Positions 18,494-27,407 of a stretch of 64,000 bases of DNA are shown here, piece after piece. Origin of the DNA: Cryobacterium psychrophilum (GTDB taxonomy: Bacteria; Actinomycetota; Actinomycetes; Actinomycetales; Microbacteriaceae); NCBI RefSeq assembly GCF_004365915.1, contig NZ_SODI01000001.1:2542001-2606000 (forward strand), given 5' to 3'. The stretch's first letter is position 1. Each line of letters opens with the position of its first letter. The position numbers and the translations under genes are program-made. The notes under the pieces were generated by a model, which ran no database searches, was not told where the DNA came from, and saw nothing but the letters and a program-made list of their open reading frames with translations.

Positions 18494-19828
18494 ATGTTTG
18501 TGGGCATCACCAATACACCTCGAAATTACGCCTGGGGATCGGCCATGGCCATTGCCGATCTGATGGGCCATGAGCCCTCGGGTCAGCCCGAGGCCGAGCT
18601 GTGGCTTGGTGCGCACGCCGGATCGCCCTCGAAGATTGAAGACCCGGGCCAGGTGGGTGGTGCCACGAACCTTGCCGAGTGGATCGCCGCAGCGCCCGAG
18701 GTGGCGCTGGGCGCAGCGCTCGCCGGAGCCAGCTCTGTGGGCGCTGCGGGCTCCGCCCCCCTCGCCGGTGGAGCCGGCGCCACGGCGGCGTCGCCGCGCC
18801 TGCCGTTCTTGCTCAAGATTCTCGCCGCAGACCGCCCGCTCTCCCTGCAGGCACACCCCACATCGGAGCGCGCGCTCGAGGGCTTCGAGCTGGAGAACGC
18901 CTCGGATGTGCCCGTGGACGCCGGCACCCGCAACTATCGCGACCCGTTTCACAAGCCCGAGCTTATTTTTGCGCTCAGCGAGACGTTCGAGGCGCTGAGC
19001 GGATTCCGCGACCTGGGCGAGGTGCGGCGCATCATCGACGAGCTGCGCGCGCTCGACGTGGCGACCGACGACCCGCAGGCCGGCGCACTCGACGCGCTCG
19101 AGAGCCGACTGACCGGTCCCGACGCGGTGCGCGACACCGTCGACTGGCTGCTGCGCGATGGCCGCGGCGGCGACTCGGGCGAGGTGAAGTGGCTCGTGGA
19201 GCGCGTGGTGGTGCTCGCCGAGCACGCGGTGTTCCTCGCCGGTGGCGGTGCGGTGATCACCTTCGCGCGGGAGCTCGCCACCGTGCAATCTCTTGCTGCC
19301 GAGTACCCCGGCGACCCGGGCATCGTGATAGCCCTGCTCGTTAACCGGGTGTCGTTGAAGCGTGGCGAGGCGCTGTATCTGCCGGCCGGCAATATTCACG
19401 CCTACCTCTCCGGTCTCGGCATCGAAGTGATGGCCGCATCCGACAACGTGCTCCGCGGCGGACTCACCCCCAAGCACATCGACATTGACGAGCTGCTCGC
19501 CGTGCTCGACTTCACGCCCGTGGCTCCGCCGTACCTGGTACCCACCGTCGATTCGCACGGTGTCTCGGTCTTTCGTCCCGACGTGCCCGACTTCCAGCTC
19601 GTGCACATTGTGGCCGAGGCGGCTGCGGCTGCGGCGGTTCCGGTGATGCGGCAGTTCACGCTCACGGGCCCCGGGATCGCGATCTGCACGGCCGGTGGGT
19701 TCCTGGTGGCGGGAGCGCAGGCATCCGTGCAGCTCAAGCGCGGCCAGTCGGTGTACGTGACGCCCGACGAGGGCACACTTACCTTTGCGGGCACCGGCGA
19801 AGTTTTTCTCGCCACGACGGGCACCTGA
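18494..19828 (+). CDS. manA: Mannose-6-phosphate isomerase, class I
   Basis: 444 residues. Zinc enzyme interconverting fructose-6-P and mannose-6-P, the entry to GDP-mannose and so to GDP-fucose made by gmd-fcl. Visible ligands are QAHP (near residue 117-120) and HKPE near 153-156, with PAGNIHAYLSGLGIEVMAASDNVLRGGLTPKHID near 297-330 carrying a further ligand His and the substrate Arg. An Ala/Gly-rich insertion (AGASSVGAAGSAPLAGGAGATAA) near 75-97 is unusual but in frame. Divergent from the acyl-CoA dehydrogenase. Confidence 0.95.
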   Translation: MFVGITNTPRNYAWGSAMAIADLMGHEPSGQPEAELWLGAHAGSPSKIEDPGQVGGATNLAEWIAAAPEVALGAALAGASSVGAAGSAPLAGGAGATAASPRLPFLLKILAADRPLSLQAHPTSERALEGFELENASDVPVDAGTRNYRDPFHKPELIFALSETFEALSGFRDLGEVRRIIDELRALDVATDDPQAGALDALESRLTGPDAVRDTVDWLLRDGRGGDSGEVKWLVERVVVLAEHAVFLAGGGAVITFARELATVQSLAAEYPGDPGIVIALLVNRVSLKRGEALYLPAGNIHAYLSGLGIEVMAASDNVLRGGLTPKHIDIDELLAVLDFTPVAPPYLVPTVDSHGVSVFRPDVPDFQLVHIVAEAAAAAAVPVMRQFTLTGPGIAICTAGGFLVAGAQASVQLKRGQSVYVTPDEGTLTFAGTGEVFLATTGT

Positions 19829-19928
19829 CTCCCGCAGGTGCGGCGGCTCCGTGCCCGAGTCGGAGCCGAGAGATAGTCTGAAGGGGCGTCAGCACCGGGC
19901 TGCGCTTGAGTCGGTTGTGAGAGTGAAT

Positions 19929-20951
19929 ATGGCCTGGTTGGTCACTGGTGGAGCCGGATACATTGGATCGCATGTCGTTCGGGCCTTTCTGGCCGAGGGA
20001 ATCCCGGTAGTCGTTCTGGATGACCTGTCGAGCGGTCATGCCGAATTCGTACCTCCGATGGTGCCGTTTGTGCGCGGAGACCTGCTTGACGGCGCGCTGC
20101 TGATGGACCTTTTCGCCGACCACCAGATCGACGGTGTCGTGCACGTGGCTGGATTCAAGTACGCGGGCGTGTCCGTGCAGCGTCCGTTGCACACCTACGA
20201 GCAGAACGTCACGGCTACGGCGACGCTTCTCGCGGCCATGGAGACCGCGGGGGTCGCCCGCATCGTGTTTTCGTCCAGCGCCGCCGTCTACGGCACCCCG
20301 CACACGGATCTGGTGACGGAAGACACGTCGAAGAGCCCCGAGTCGCCGTATGGGGAGTCGAAGCTGATTGGTGAATGGCTGCTGCGCGACCAGGGTATCG
20401 CCACCGGACTGCAGCACACCTCCCTGCGCTACTTCAACGTCGTCGGCTCGGGCGCGCTCGACCTGCGCGACACGAGCCCGCACAATCTCTTCCCGCTCGT
20501 CTTCACCGCTCTCCGTGAGGGCCGCACGCCCCGCATCAACGGCAACGACTACCAAACGCCCGACGGCACGTGCGTGCGCGACTACATTCACGTGGCCGAC
20601 CTGGCCACCTCGCATGTGGCTGCCGCCCGGCGACTCGCCGCGGATGAGGCGATCGCCCCGGTCTACAACCTCGGAAGCGGCGACGGGGTGTCGGTTGGCC
20701 AGATCATGACGACCGTGTCGACCGTTACCGGCATCGATTTTGAGCCCGATCTGGGTCCGCGTCGCGCCGGGGATCCCGACCGGATCGTGGCCTCAGGGGA
20801 GCTCGCCGCCCGCGATCTGGACTGGAAGATGCGTCACACACTCGAGGACATGGTGCGCAGCGCGTGGGCGTCGGAGCAGGCGTCGGCCGCCGCCGCGCCG
20901 CAGGCGAGCGCGGGGCTCGAAGACGGAGAATTCGTTCATTCGGAGGCATAA
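19929..20951 (+). CDS. galE: UDP-glucose 4-epimerase-like enzyme
   Basis: 340 residues from ATG 19929; the longer frame from 19785 overlaps the manA end and is not conserved. Extended SDR fold: WLVTGGAGYIGSHVVRAF at 3-20 binds NAD, SSSAAVYG at 115-122 and Y141-x3-K145 (SPYGESK) form the active site. It makes UDP-galactose (or related sugar) for glycans. The final 20-25 residues are Ala/Gln/Glu-rich and not part of the fold. Exact sugar specificity cannot be read from the sequence. Confidence 0.88.
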   Translation: MAWLVTGGAGYIGSHVVRAFLAEGIPVVVLDDLSSGHAEFVPPMVPFVRGDLLDGALLMDLFADHQIDGVVHVAGFKYAGVSVQRPLHTYEQNVTATATLLAAMETAGVARIVFSSSAAVYGTPHTDLVTEDTSKSPESPYGESKLIGEWLLRDQGIATGLQHTSLRYFNVVGSGALDLRDTSPHNLFPLVFTALREGRTPRINGNDYQTPDGTCVRDYIHVADLATSHVAAARRLAADEAIAPVYNLGSGDGVSVGQIMTTVSTVTGIDFEPDLGPRRAGDPDRIVASGELAARDLDWKMRHTLEDMVRSAWASEQASAAAAPQASAGLEDGEFVHSEA

Positions 20952-21028
20952 CCTCCCCAACGACCGACTTTGACCCTTTGGGCGCGTCGCAACTATCGAT
21001 CGAGTATTGAGGGTTTACGATAAACGAC

Positions 21029-21057
21029 TTGACGAAATGGAACTACAACGGTGTAAT
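21029..21057 (+). promoter_or_regulatory. Probable whiB promoter
   Basis: TTGACG (21029-21034) and TGTAAT (21052-21057) are separated by 17 bp, one mismatch from each consensus hexamer. They lie about 50 bp upstream of the whiB start, in an AT-richer stretch. Confidence 0.6.
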
Positions 21058-21105
21058 TAGGGAGTGGCGCGCAACCGGGGTGTCACCTGATCGGTGGGAG
21101 ACGAT

Positions 21106-21423
21106 ATGGCTGTATCCAATTATCGTTCTGGGGTTCCCGAGGACTGGTTCGTCGACCCTGTTCGGCTGGGTGTTCCCGGCGTGCGATCGGACGAGGGCGA
21201 AGGTAATCCGCTCTCCTGGCAGACGGATTCCCTCTGCGCGCAGACCGATCCCGAGGCTTTTTTCCCTGAAAAGGGCGGATCGACCCGCGACGCGAAGAAA
21301 ATCTGTGCGTCGTGCGAGGTTCGCGCTCAGTGCCTGGAATACGCGCTGGCCAATGACGAGCGTTTCGGCATCTGGGGCGGTCTCTCCGAACGCGAGCGCC
21401 GCAAGCTGCGCAAACGCGCCTAA
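21106..21423 (+). CDS. whiB: WhiB-family iron-sulfur regulator (WhiB2 type)
   Basis: 105 residues. It binds a 4Fe-4S cluster with C44, C67, C70 and C76 (C-x22-C-x2-C-x5-C) and contains the GIWGG turn at 88-92 and a basic C-terminus (RERRKLRKR) for DNA contact. The N-terminal DWFVDPVRLGVPGVRS is characteristic of the WhiB2/WhiB division and sporulation class, which is essential for septation in mycobacteria. ATG 21106 follows GGGAG by 6 bases; a GTG at 21094 gives four more residues but has no such site. It is followed by the large GT gene. Confidence 0.93.
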   Translation: MAVSNYRSGVPEDWFVDPVRLGVPGVRSDEGEGNPLSWQTDSLCAQTDPEAFFPEKGGSTRDAKKICASCEVRAQCLEYALANDERFGIWGGLSERERRKLRKRA

Positions 21424-21516
21424 TCCTTTTTCGGGCATACTTCGACGGACCTGATTTTGAGGCGCGCCCTCCCACCTGGCCCCCGTGGGTGATCCCCGAC
21501 TTAGGCTGTCTACGTT

Positions 21517-24500
21517 ATGCAACCGAGAGTCACTGCCATCCTTGTCGCCCGTAACGGTGCGAAACACCTTGAGCGAACTCTTGAGGCGCTCGCTCGCCAA
21601 ACCCGTCAGCCCGACATTGTGATCACGGTTGACGGCGGGTCAACGGATGCCACAGCCAAGCTTCTCGGCGACTTCGGCCCCACCAAATTCATCGCGGCAT
21701 CCGCCGGTTTGAGCTTCGGTGAGGCGATTTCTGCCGGGGTGGCCGTCATCACGCCCCCTGAGCACGACCGCGAGATGCTGTGGCTGCTCGCGCAGGACAG
21801 CGCCCCCGAGCCGGGCGCCCTCGCGGCGCTGCTGGCACAACTCGAGATCTCCCCGTCGGTGGCCGTTGCCGGACCCAAGGTGATGGAGTGGGAGGCCCGG
21901 CAATACATTCACGATTTCGGTCTCACGATGACACCCAGCGGAACCACGGTGTCGCTCGTGGAGAGCGAACTCGATCAGGGCCAGCACGACGGCCTCAGCG
22001 ACGTGCTCGCCGTCAGCGCCGGCGGCATGCTTGTTCGCCACACGGTGTGGAACCAGCTTGAGGGCTTCGACGCCGCGCTGCCTGCTGTCGACGACTCCCT
22101 TGACTTCTGCGTGCGCGTTCGACTCGCCGGATTCCGAGTGTCGGTCGTCGCTGCCGCCCGGGTCGTCTCCGCCGGTGACGGCGTGGCCGGCCCCAACCAG
22201 TCCTCTCGAGGACGCTTGCGGCGACGCCGGGTGCGCGCGGAACGCGCAGCGCAGCTGCACCGACGGCTCGTGTATTCGCCCAGCTGGGCGTTGCCCATCC
22301 ACTGGCTCTCCCTGATCCCCCTCGCTTTTCTGCGCTCCATCGGGCAACTCCTCCGGAAAGAACCGGGCGCGGTGCTCGGCGAATTCGCTACCGCGTTCGG
22401 TGCAGCCTTCCATCTGGGAAGAGTCGCCAGGGCGCGGCGCCGCCTCGCCGCCACGCGGACCCTCGGTTGGGCGTCTATCGCGAGCCTGCGGGTGACGAAT
22501 GCCGAAATGCGACGCCGCCACGCCCTGCAGCGTGAAGCGAGTCTCGCGGGAATCCGCGGAGACCGCCCCGAGATGCGCTTCTTCGCTAGCGGCGGCGCGT
22601 GGACCCTGCTCGCCGCCGGGCTGCTGTCCGCGATCATGTTCGCGTCCCTGCTTAACGCGCGCACCCTGACCGGCGGCGGGATGCTGCCGCTGTCAGCCAA
22701 TCTCACCGACCTCTGGAGGAGCGCCACGTACGGCTGGCGCGATGTGGGTCTCGGATTCGTGGGCGCCGCCGACCCCTTCAGTGCAGTGCTCGCTGTTCTG
22801 GGTTCGCTCACCGCGTGGGCACCGTCCTTCTCCATCGTTCTCGTGTACCTGCTCGCCGTGCCCCTCGCCGCCTTCGGCGCATGGATGGCGTCGACGCGCT
22901 TCACCGAACGCGGCGCGTTGCGTGCCCTCGCCGCCGTCATGTGGGTCCTGGCCCCCACGTTCCTGAGTGCGCTCTCCACCGGGCGCCCCGCCGCGATTCT
23001 CGTGCACCTCCTGCTTCCCTGGTTGTTCTTCGCCGGGTTCTCGGCTGCGCGCTCGTGGTCGGCATCGGCATCCGCTGCCCTGCTTTTTGCCGCGATTGTG
23101 GCGTGTGCCCCGTCGCTCGCGCCGGCGCTGCTCGTGATGTGGCTCATCGCCGTGGCGACCAGCGGACGCAGCATCATGCGGTTCATCGGCATTCCACTGC
23201 CGGCGCTTGCGCTCTTCGGTCCGCTGATCATCGAACAGGGCGCTCGAGGCAACTGGCTCGGCCTGCTCGCGGACCCCGGGCTGCCGGTCTCCACCTCGCC
23301 CGTGAGCGCCGCGCAGCTCGCGCTCGGGTTCCCTCTGGGCGAGCTGGGCGGATGGATTCCGATGCTGGACAGGCTCGGACTGTCGGCTGTGAACGCCGAG
23401 ATCCTGGTGCCCGCGCTGCTCATCCCGCTTGCGCTGCTCGCCCTCGTCGCGCTGCTGCTCAATGGTGCGCGGAGCGGCGCGATGGCCCTGCTGCTCGGCC
23501 TGCTCGGTTTCGGCACGGCCCTCGCCGCGAACCACCTCAGTGTTGCGTCGGTCGGCTCCGAATCGATCGGTGTGTGGTCGGGTGCCGGCCTGAGCCTCTA
23601 CTGGATGGGAATCGTCGGCGCCGCGATCATCGCGTTGCGCGCCCTGCGACGCGTGGCGCTGGCTCCTGGCCTCACTGTCGCCTTCGCGCTCGCCCTGGTG
23701 GCGGTCCCGCTTTTGGCCGCATATCCGCTCGGCATGTCGGTGGTCGACAAGGGACAGGGCCGCACGCAGCCTGCATTCGTCGACGCTGAGGCCCAGATCA
23801 ATCCGAGGGTCGGCACGCTGCAGATCACGCCGCAGGCCGACGGCGGTATTCAGGCCGTGGTGGTGCGGGGAACCGGCGCGGTTCTCAACCAGCAGTCCAC
23901 GCTGGAGAGCACCGACCAGACCCCCACTGCGAATCAGCGGGAACTCGCGGTCCTCGCCGGCAACCTCGCCTCCCGCAGCGGCCTGGACTCGGCTCAGGGA
24001 CTGGCCGACTTCGGCATCCGTTTTGTGGTGTTGCAGGTCGAAGCGGCGCCCGAGAACGGCGTGGTGGCCACTTTGAGCCCCGCGGCTGCGGCCACGGCAA
24101 TTCGCACGGAAACCGCCCTCGACGGCAACGCGGCGCTCGCGCCGGTTGGGGACACGAGCTTCGGGCGACTGTGGCAGCACGAGGCAACGTCCGAGGAGCC
24201 TGCGTTCGCGGAGATTCCGTCGAACGCCGGCGGTCTCTATGGTCTGCTTGCCACACTCGCTGTACTCGTTGTGATCGGCATCACCGTGCTGCTCTCCGTT
24301 CCTACCGGCGCCGGACGTGAAGCCGTTCGCCAGGCCAACCGCGAAGCGATCCGCCGCGCCGCGCGCGAGAACGCCAAACCCAAGCGACGCATTGGCCGCA
24401 CCAAGGCTGCGACACCGGATGTCCCGGTGCCCTCAGCCGCACAGGCCGCGGCCACGGGCGCCTCGGCTGAACCGGCCGATTCCGCGCCGGGCACACTGCC

Positions 24501-25110
24501 GGCGGACGCACCGAAGAAGGTCTCTCGCGCCGCGTTGAAAGCGGCGGCCAGCACTGCGAAGTCCGACGCCACCGCGGCCAGGGCCGCGGCCAGGGCCGCG
24601 GCCAGGGCCGCGGCCAAAACTGACGCCAGCGCTGCGAAGGTCGCCGCGAAGGACGACGCCAGCGCTGCGAAGGTCGCCGCGAAGGACGACGCCACGGCCG
24701 CGAAAACCGCCGCGAAGGACGATGCGACCGCGGCCAAAGCCGCATCAAAGGCGGACGCCAGCGCTGCCAAGGCCGCGCCCAGTCGGGACGCGTCGACGGA
24801 TACGGCTGACGCGGCCACGCGGGCAGCAGAAGAAGCGCCGCGCAAGGCTGATTCGGCCACGCTGAACGCTGAGAGGTGGGCGCCCCCAGCCCCCGAGGCG
24901 CCCAGCGCCGACGAGCCAGTGCCGACCGCTGGCCCGCGCCGATCGACCTTCGAATCACCCGCTGACAGGCTCGAACGTAAACGCCAGCAGGCATTCGCCC
25001 CGCGTCAGCAGTCGCCCGACGCCGAAACGGACGCAAGACCACGCCAGGAACCCGCGGCCGGCCCCGACAGCACCCCGACGAAGCCCGAGGTGGCCGACAA
25101 TGCCCAGTAA
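21517..25110 (+). CDS. Large GT2 glycosyltransferase-membrane protein with Lys/Ala-rich tail
   Basis: 1197 residues. An N-terminal GT2 domain (about 1-250; VTAILVARNGAKHLERTL, then VDGGSTD near 38-44) is followed by a membrane part with about 12 helices (roughly 360-765), an extracytoplasmic segment (about 770-900), another helix (about 902-926) and a 270-residue tail. The tail has 11-residue Lys-Ala-Asp repeats resembling a histone H1/HBHA-type basic domain. The GT2 DXD site appears as AQDSAPE, a variant. The order whiB-GT-DUF5719 is one I recall as common in actinobacteria, so it may act in an envelope glycan. Function of the tail is unknown. Confidence 0.8.
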   Translation: MQPRVTAILVARNGAKHLERTLEALARQTRQPDIVITVDGGSTDATAKLLGDFGPTKFIAASAGLSFGEAISAGVAVITPPEHDREMLWLLAQDSAPEPGALAALLAQLEISPSVAVAGPKVMEWEARQYIHDFGLTMTPSGTTVSLVESELDQGQHDGLSDVLAVSAGGMLVRHTVWNQLEGFDAALPAVDDSLDFCVRVRLAGFRVSVVAAARVVSAGDGVAGPNQSSRGRLRRRRVRAERAAQLHRRLVYSPSWALPIHWLSLIPLAFLRSIGQLLRKEPGAVLGEFATAFGAAFHLGRVARARRRLAATRTLGWASIASLRVTNAEMRRRHALQREASLAGIRGDRPEMRFFASGGAWTLLAAGLLSAIMFASLLNARTLTGGGMLPLSANLTDLWRSATYGWRDVGLGFVGAADPFSAVLAVLGSLTAWAPSFSIVLVYLLAVPLAAFGAWMASTRFTERGALRALAAVMWVLAPTFLSALSTGRPAAILVHLLLPWLFFAGFSAARSWSASASAALLFAAIVACAPSLAPALLVMWLIAVATSGRSIMRFIGIPLPALALFGPLIIEQGARGNWLGLLADPGLPVSTSPVSAAQLALGFPLGELGGWIPMLDRLGLSAVNAEILVPALLIPLALLALVALLLNGARSGAMALLLGLLGFGTALAANHLSVASVGSESIGVWSGAGLSLYWMGIVGAAIIALRALRRVALAPGLTVAFALALVAVPLLAAYPLGMSVVDKGQGRTQPAFVDAEAQINPRVGTLQITPQADGGIQAVVVRGTGAVLNQQSTLESTDQTPTANQRELAVLAGNLASRSGLDSAQGLADFGIRFVVLQVEAAPENGVVATLSPAAAATAIRTETALDGNAALAPVGDTSFGRLWQHEATSEEPAFAEIPSNAGGLYGLLATLAVLVVIGITVLLSVPTGAGREAVRQANREAIRRAARENAKPKRRIGRTKAATPDVPVPSAAQAAATGASAEPADSAPGTLPADAPKKVSRAALKAAASTAKSDATAARAAARAAARAAAKTDASAAKVAAKDDASAAKVAAKDDATAAKTAAKDDATAAKAASKADASAAKAAPSRDASTDTADAATRAAEEAPRKADSATLNAERWAPPAPEAPSADEPVPTAGPRRSTFESPADRLERKRQQAFAPRQQSPDAETDARPRQEPAAGPDSTPTKPEVADNAQ
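24636..24776 (+). repeat. In-frame tandem repeats, about 33 bp, in the GT tail
   Basis: Four to five repeats encoding variants of SAAKVAAKDDA/TAAKTAAKDDA. The first two units are nearly identical in DNA. A second tandem (12 bp, GCCGCGGCCAGG, three copies) lies just before at about 24585-24617. The high identity points to recent slippage expansion. Confidence 0.8.
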
Positions 25111-26569
25111 CTCCGCACCGGCGCGCATCGGTAAGCGCGCACTCACCGTCACCGTCGGCCTTGCAGGGGTCGCTCTCACCGTCGGGATCGTGGGTGGCGG
25201 CGTCACGCTGCCGTGGCCGACGATCACCGCGTCCCCAGCGTCCCCAGCGTCCCAGGTCGTCGCGCCCATGCCGAGTGAGCAGCAACGGGTATGCCCTGGT
25301 CCCGTTTTGAACTTGGCGGAAGATTCGAGTCAAGCGCAAGCCGCAACATCCGTTGGGCAAGCCGAAGCCGTGCACATCGCACGTTCCACGGCCGCGAGCG
25401 ACACCGCTCTCCCAATCACCGAGCGGGACCTCACAGGTGTCGATGACTCCTCCGGGGCGGCGGCACCGCTGGTGCTGAGCCTGCTCGCCGAGCCCGGGGC
25501 GACCGAGGCGCCGCTGATCGCCGGAAGTCAGTCGCAGACCCTGGCGACCGAGACTCTGGCCGGATTCACCGCTGCGGCGTGCGCCGAGGCCACGAGCGAC
25601 GCGTGGCTCGTGGGCGGCTCGACCGATGTCGGCCGCACGAGCCTCGTGCTGCTGAGCAACCCCACGACCGTGCTCGCCACGGTTGATATCAGCGTTTTTG
25701 GTGAGGCCGGCATTGTGGATGCTCCGGGAGCGACCGGCATTCTCGTGCAGCCCGGCGAGCAGCGCATCGTCTCGCTCGCGGGACTCGCCCCCAACCTCAT
25801 GTCTCCGGTCGTGCACGTGCAGTCGAGTGGCGGACAGACGTCGGCCACGCTTGAGCAGAGCAGCATTCGCGGTATTGAACCGGATGGCCTCGAGCTCATT
25901 GCGTCGTCGGCCCGCCCGGACTTCAGGCAGGTCATCGCGGGGGTGCGGCTCTTGTCGTCGCCCGCGGCAGATGCGAACGGCACAGACGCCGGATTGCCTG
26001 AGGGTACGCCGAGCGTGCGCGTTCTCGTCACGGGCACGGAGCCGGCCACGGTGCAGGTCGGCGTCGTCAGCACGACCGCGGGCACGGCGGGAACGTCAAG
26101 GGAGGTCGAGCTGGAGCCGGGCATCGCCACGGATATTCCGCTGCCCGATCTCACCGAAGGAACCTTCTCGATCGAGGTCACATCCGACCAGCCCGTCGTG
26201 GCCGCCGCGCGCACCGAGACGACGGGCACCGCGAACAAGGACTTCTCGTGGTTCACCGCCTCGGAGGCACTCACCGATGACTTCCTCGTGAGCGTTGCAC
26301 CCGGCCCCGGCCCCGTGCTGCACCTCGTGAATACCGCCACAACGGATGCCCGCATCTCACTGGCACCCGAGGGTGGGACCCGCGTGACGATTGCCGTGCC
26401 CGCGGGGGCCCCGGTGGACGTGCCGCTCATCGCAGGCACGAACTACGCGGTAACCGGAGCTGAGGCCATCGTCGCCGCGGTCGGGTATTCCGGCGACGGC
26501 GCGCTCTCCTCGTTCGCAGTGCGGCCGGCGGGTCCGCTCGCGGCGCCCATCACCGTCTACGTGCACTGA
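25100..26569 (+). CDS. DUF5719 family protein, probably secreted or anchored
   Basis: 489 residues with an N-terminal hydrophobic signal/anchor (about 14-37: LTVTVGLAGVALTVGIVGG) and a large beta-rich, Thr/Ala/Val-rich extracytoplasmic part with no enzyme motif. Full-length agreement with DUF5719 is by recall of the neighbourhood (whiB-GT-DUF5719). It overlaps the GT gene by 11 bp, so translation is coupled and the two probably act together at the envelope. A strong terminator hairpin follows. Confidence 0.72.
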   Translation: MPSNSAPARIGKRALTVTVGLAGVALTVGIVGGGVTLPWPTITASPASPASQVVAPMPSEQQRVCPGPVLNLAEDSSQAQAATSVGQAEAVHIARSTAASDTALPITERDLTGVDDSSGAAAPLVLSLLAEPGATEAPLIAGSQSQTLATETLAGFTAAACAEATSDAWLVGGSTDVGRTSLVLLSNPTTVLATVDISVFGEAGIVDAPGATGILVQPGEQRIVSLAGLAPNLMSPVVHVQSSGGQTSATLEQSSIRGIEPDGLELIASSARPDFRQVIAGVRLLSSPAADANGTDAGLPEGTPSVRVLVTGTEPATVQVGVVSTTAGTAGTSREVELEPGIATDIPLPDLTEGTFSIEVTSDQPVVAAARTETTGTANKDFSWFTASEALTDDFLVSVAPGPGPVLHLVNTATTDARISLAPEGGTRVTIAVPAGAPVDVPLIAGTNYAVTGAEAIVAAVGYSGDGALSSFAVRPAGPLAAPITVYVH

Positions 26570-26689
26570 CCCGCGTCGCTCGCTGATTCGGATCGGCAGC
26601 CGCCAACCCTACTCAGCGCGAGGAAGTGGCGGCGTGTGGCGCGGTTCACGTGCCCCGGCAGCGGATGCCGTCACGGCACGCATTAGTTT

Positions 26690-26723
26690 CCGCGGCACTC
26701 GATAGGTCGAGTGCCGCGGGTTT
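26690..26723 (+). terminator. Strong hairpin after DUF5719
   Basis: CCGCGGCACTCGA (26690-26702), loop TAGG and TCGAGTGCCGCGG (26707-26719) form a perfect 13-bp stem followed by GTTT. It is a bidirectional-looking intrinsic terminator for the whiB-GT-DUF5719 unit, though its T-run is short. The 26570-26840 region holds no gene. Confidence 0.7.
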
Positions 26724-26840
26724 CAAGGAGTGCCGAGACCGTGATTCTCGCGCCGGGCCACGTCACGAACGCGACTGGTGGGCGGGACATGACCCTGTGG
26801 ATAACTCCACAGAAGTTCCGATGTGTTCTACATTGACCGC

Positions 26841-27407
26841 ATGCGCACTCCTACTCGAGGGTTTCTAGCCGCTTCGATGGTGGTCGCGGCGACGACCCTG
26901 GCCGGATGCTCCGCGCCCCTCGTTCCCGCGTGGACCAACAGCCCCGACCCCGTGGTCGAGCCGGTCTTCGCCTCGAACGACGAGGCCCTCGCCGCTGCAA
27001 TCACGTCGTATGAGGCCTACGCGACGATGTCGAACCAAATCACGAATGAGGGCGGCGCAGATTCTGAGCGCATCACTGAGTATGTGAGCAGCGGATACCG
27101 AGCAGAGGTGATCGCTGCGTTTGCGAAACTCGAAGAGTCTGGACGTATTGGTTCTGGCGCATCCACCATCGATACCGTCTCGCTGGTGCGTTATCACGAT
27201 GTTGCCGTGGGCTCTGCTTCCGTGCGCGCGTATATGTGCGTGGACGTAACCGATGTCCTCATGCGAGACGAGGAGGGGGCCGTGACCACGACGGCGAGTC
27301 GACCGAACCGCATTCCTCTGCAAGTCTCGTTTGTGTCAGGCCCGAGGGAATCCACCAGGCTCATCGTGGAAAAGGAGGATCTGTGGTCCGGTACAGATTT
27401 TTGCTAG
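26841..27407 (+). CDS. Lipoprotein of unknown function
   Basis: 188 residues from ATG 26841. Basic start (MRTPTRG), hydrophobic core and lipobox LAGC with Cys23 mark a lipoprotein signal. The mature part (Glu/Ala/Thr-rich, a SYEAYATMSNQI segment) has no recognised domain. An ATG-less longer frame begins at 26823. It overlaps the next gene by 25 bp, so the two are probably a unit. Confidence 0.72.
   Translation: MRTPTRGFLAASMVVAATTLAGCSAPLVPAWTNSPDPVVEPVFASNDEALAAAITSYEAYATMSNQITNEGGADSERITEYVSSGYRAEVIAAFAKLEESGRIGSGASTIDTVSLVRYHDVAVGSASVRAYMCVDVTDVLMRDEEGAVTTTASRPNRIPLQVSFVSGPRESTRLIVEKEDLWSGTDFC

Noticed and set aside
22693..24180. 495-codon frame on the minus strand
   Set aside because: It lies antisense to the GT2/membrane gene, is rich in Arg/Gln/Glu/Gly and has no recognisable fold.
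24585..24776. CRISPR-like array
   Set aside because: The repeats are in frame, without spacers, and encode the Lys/Ala tail of the GT.
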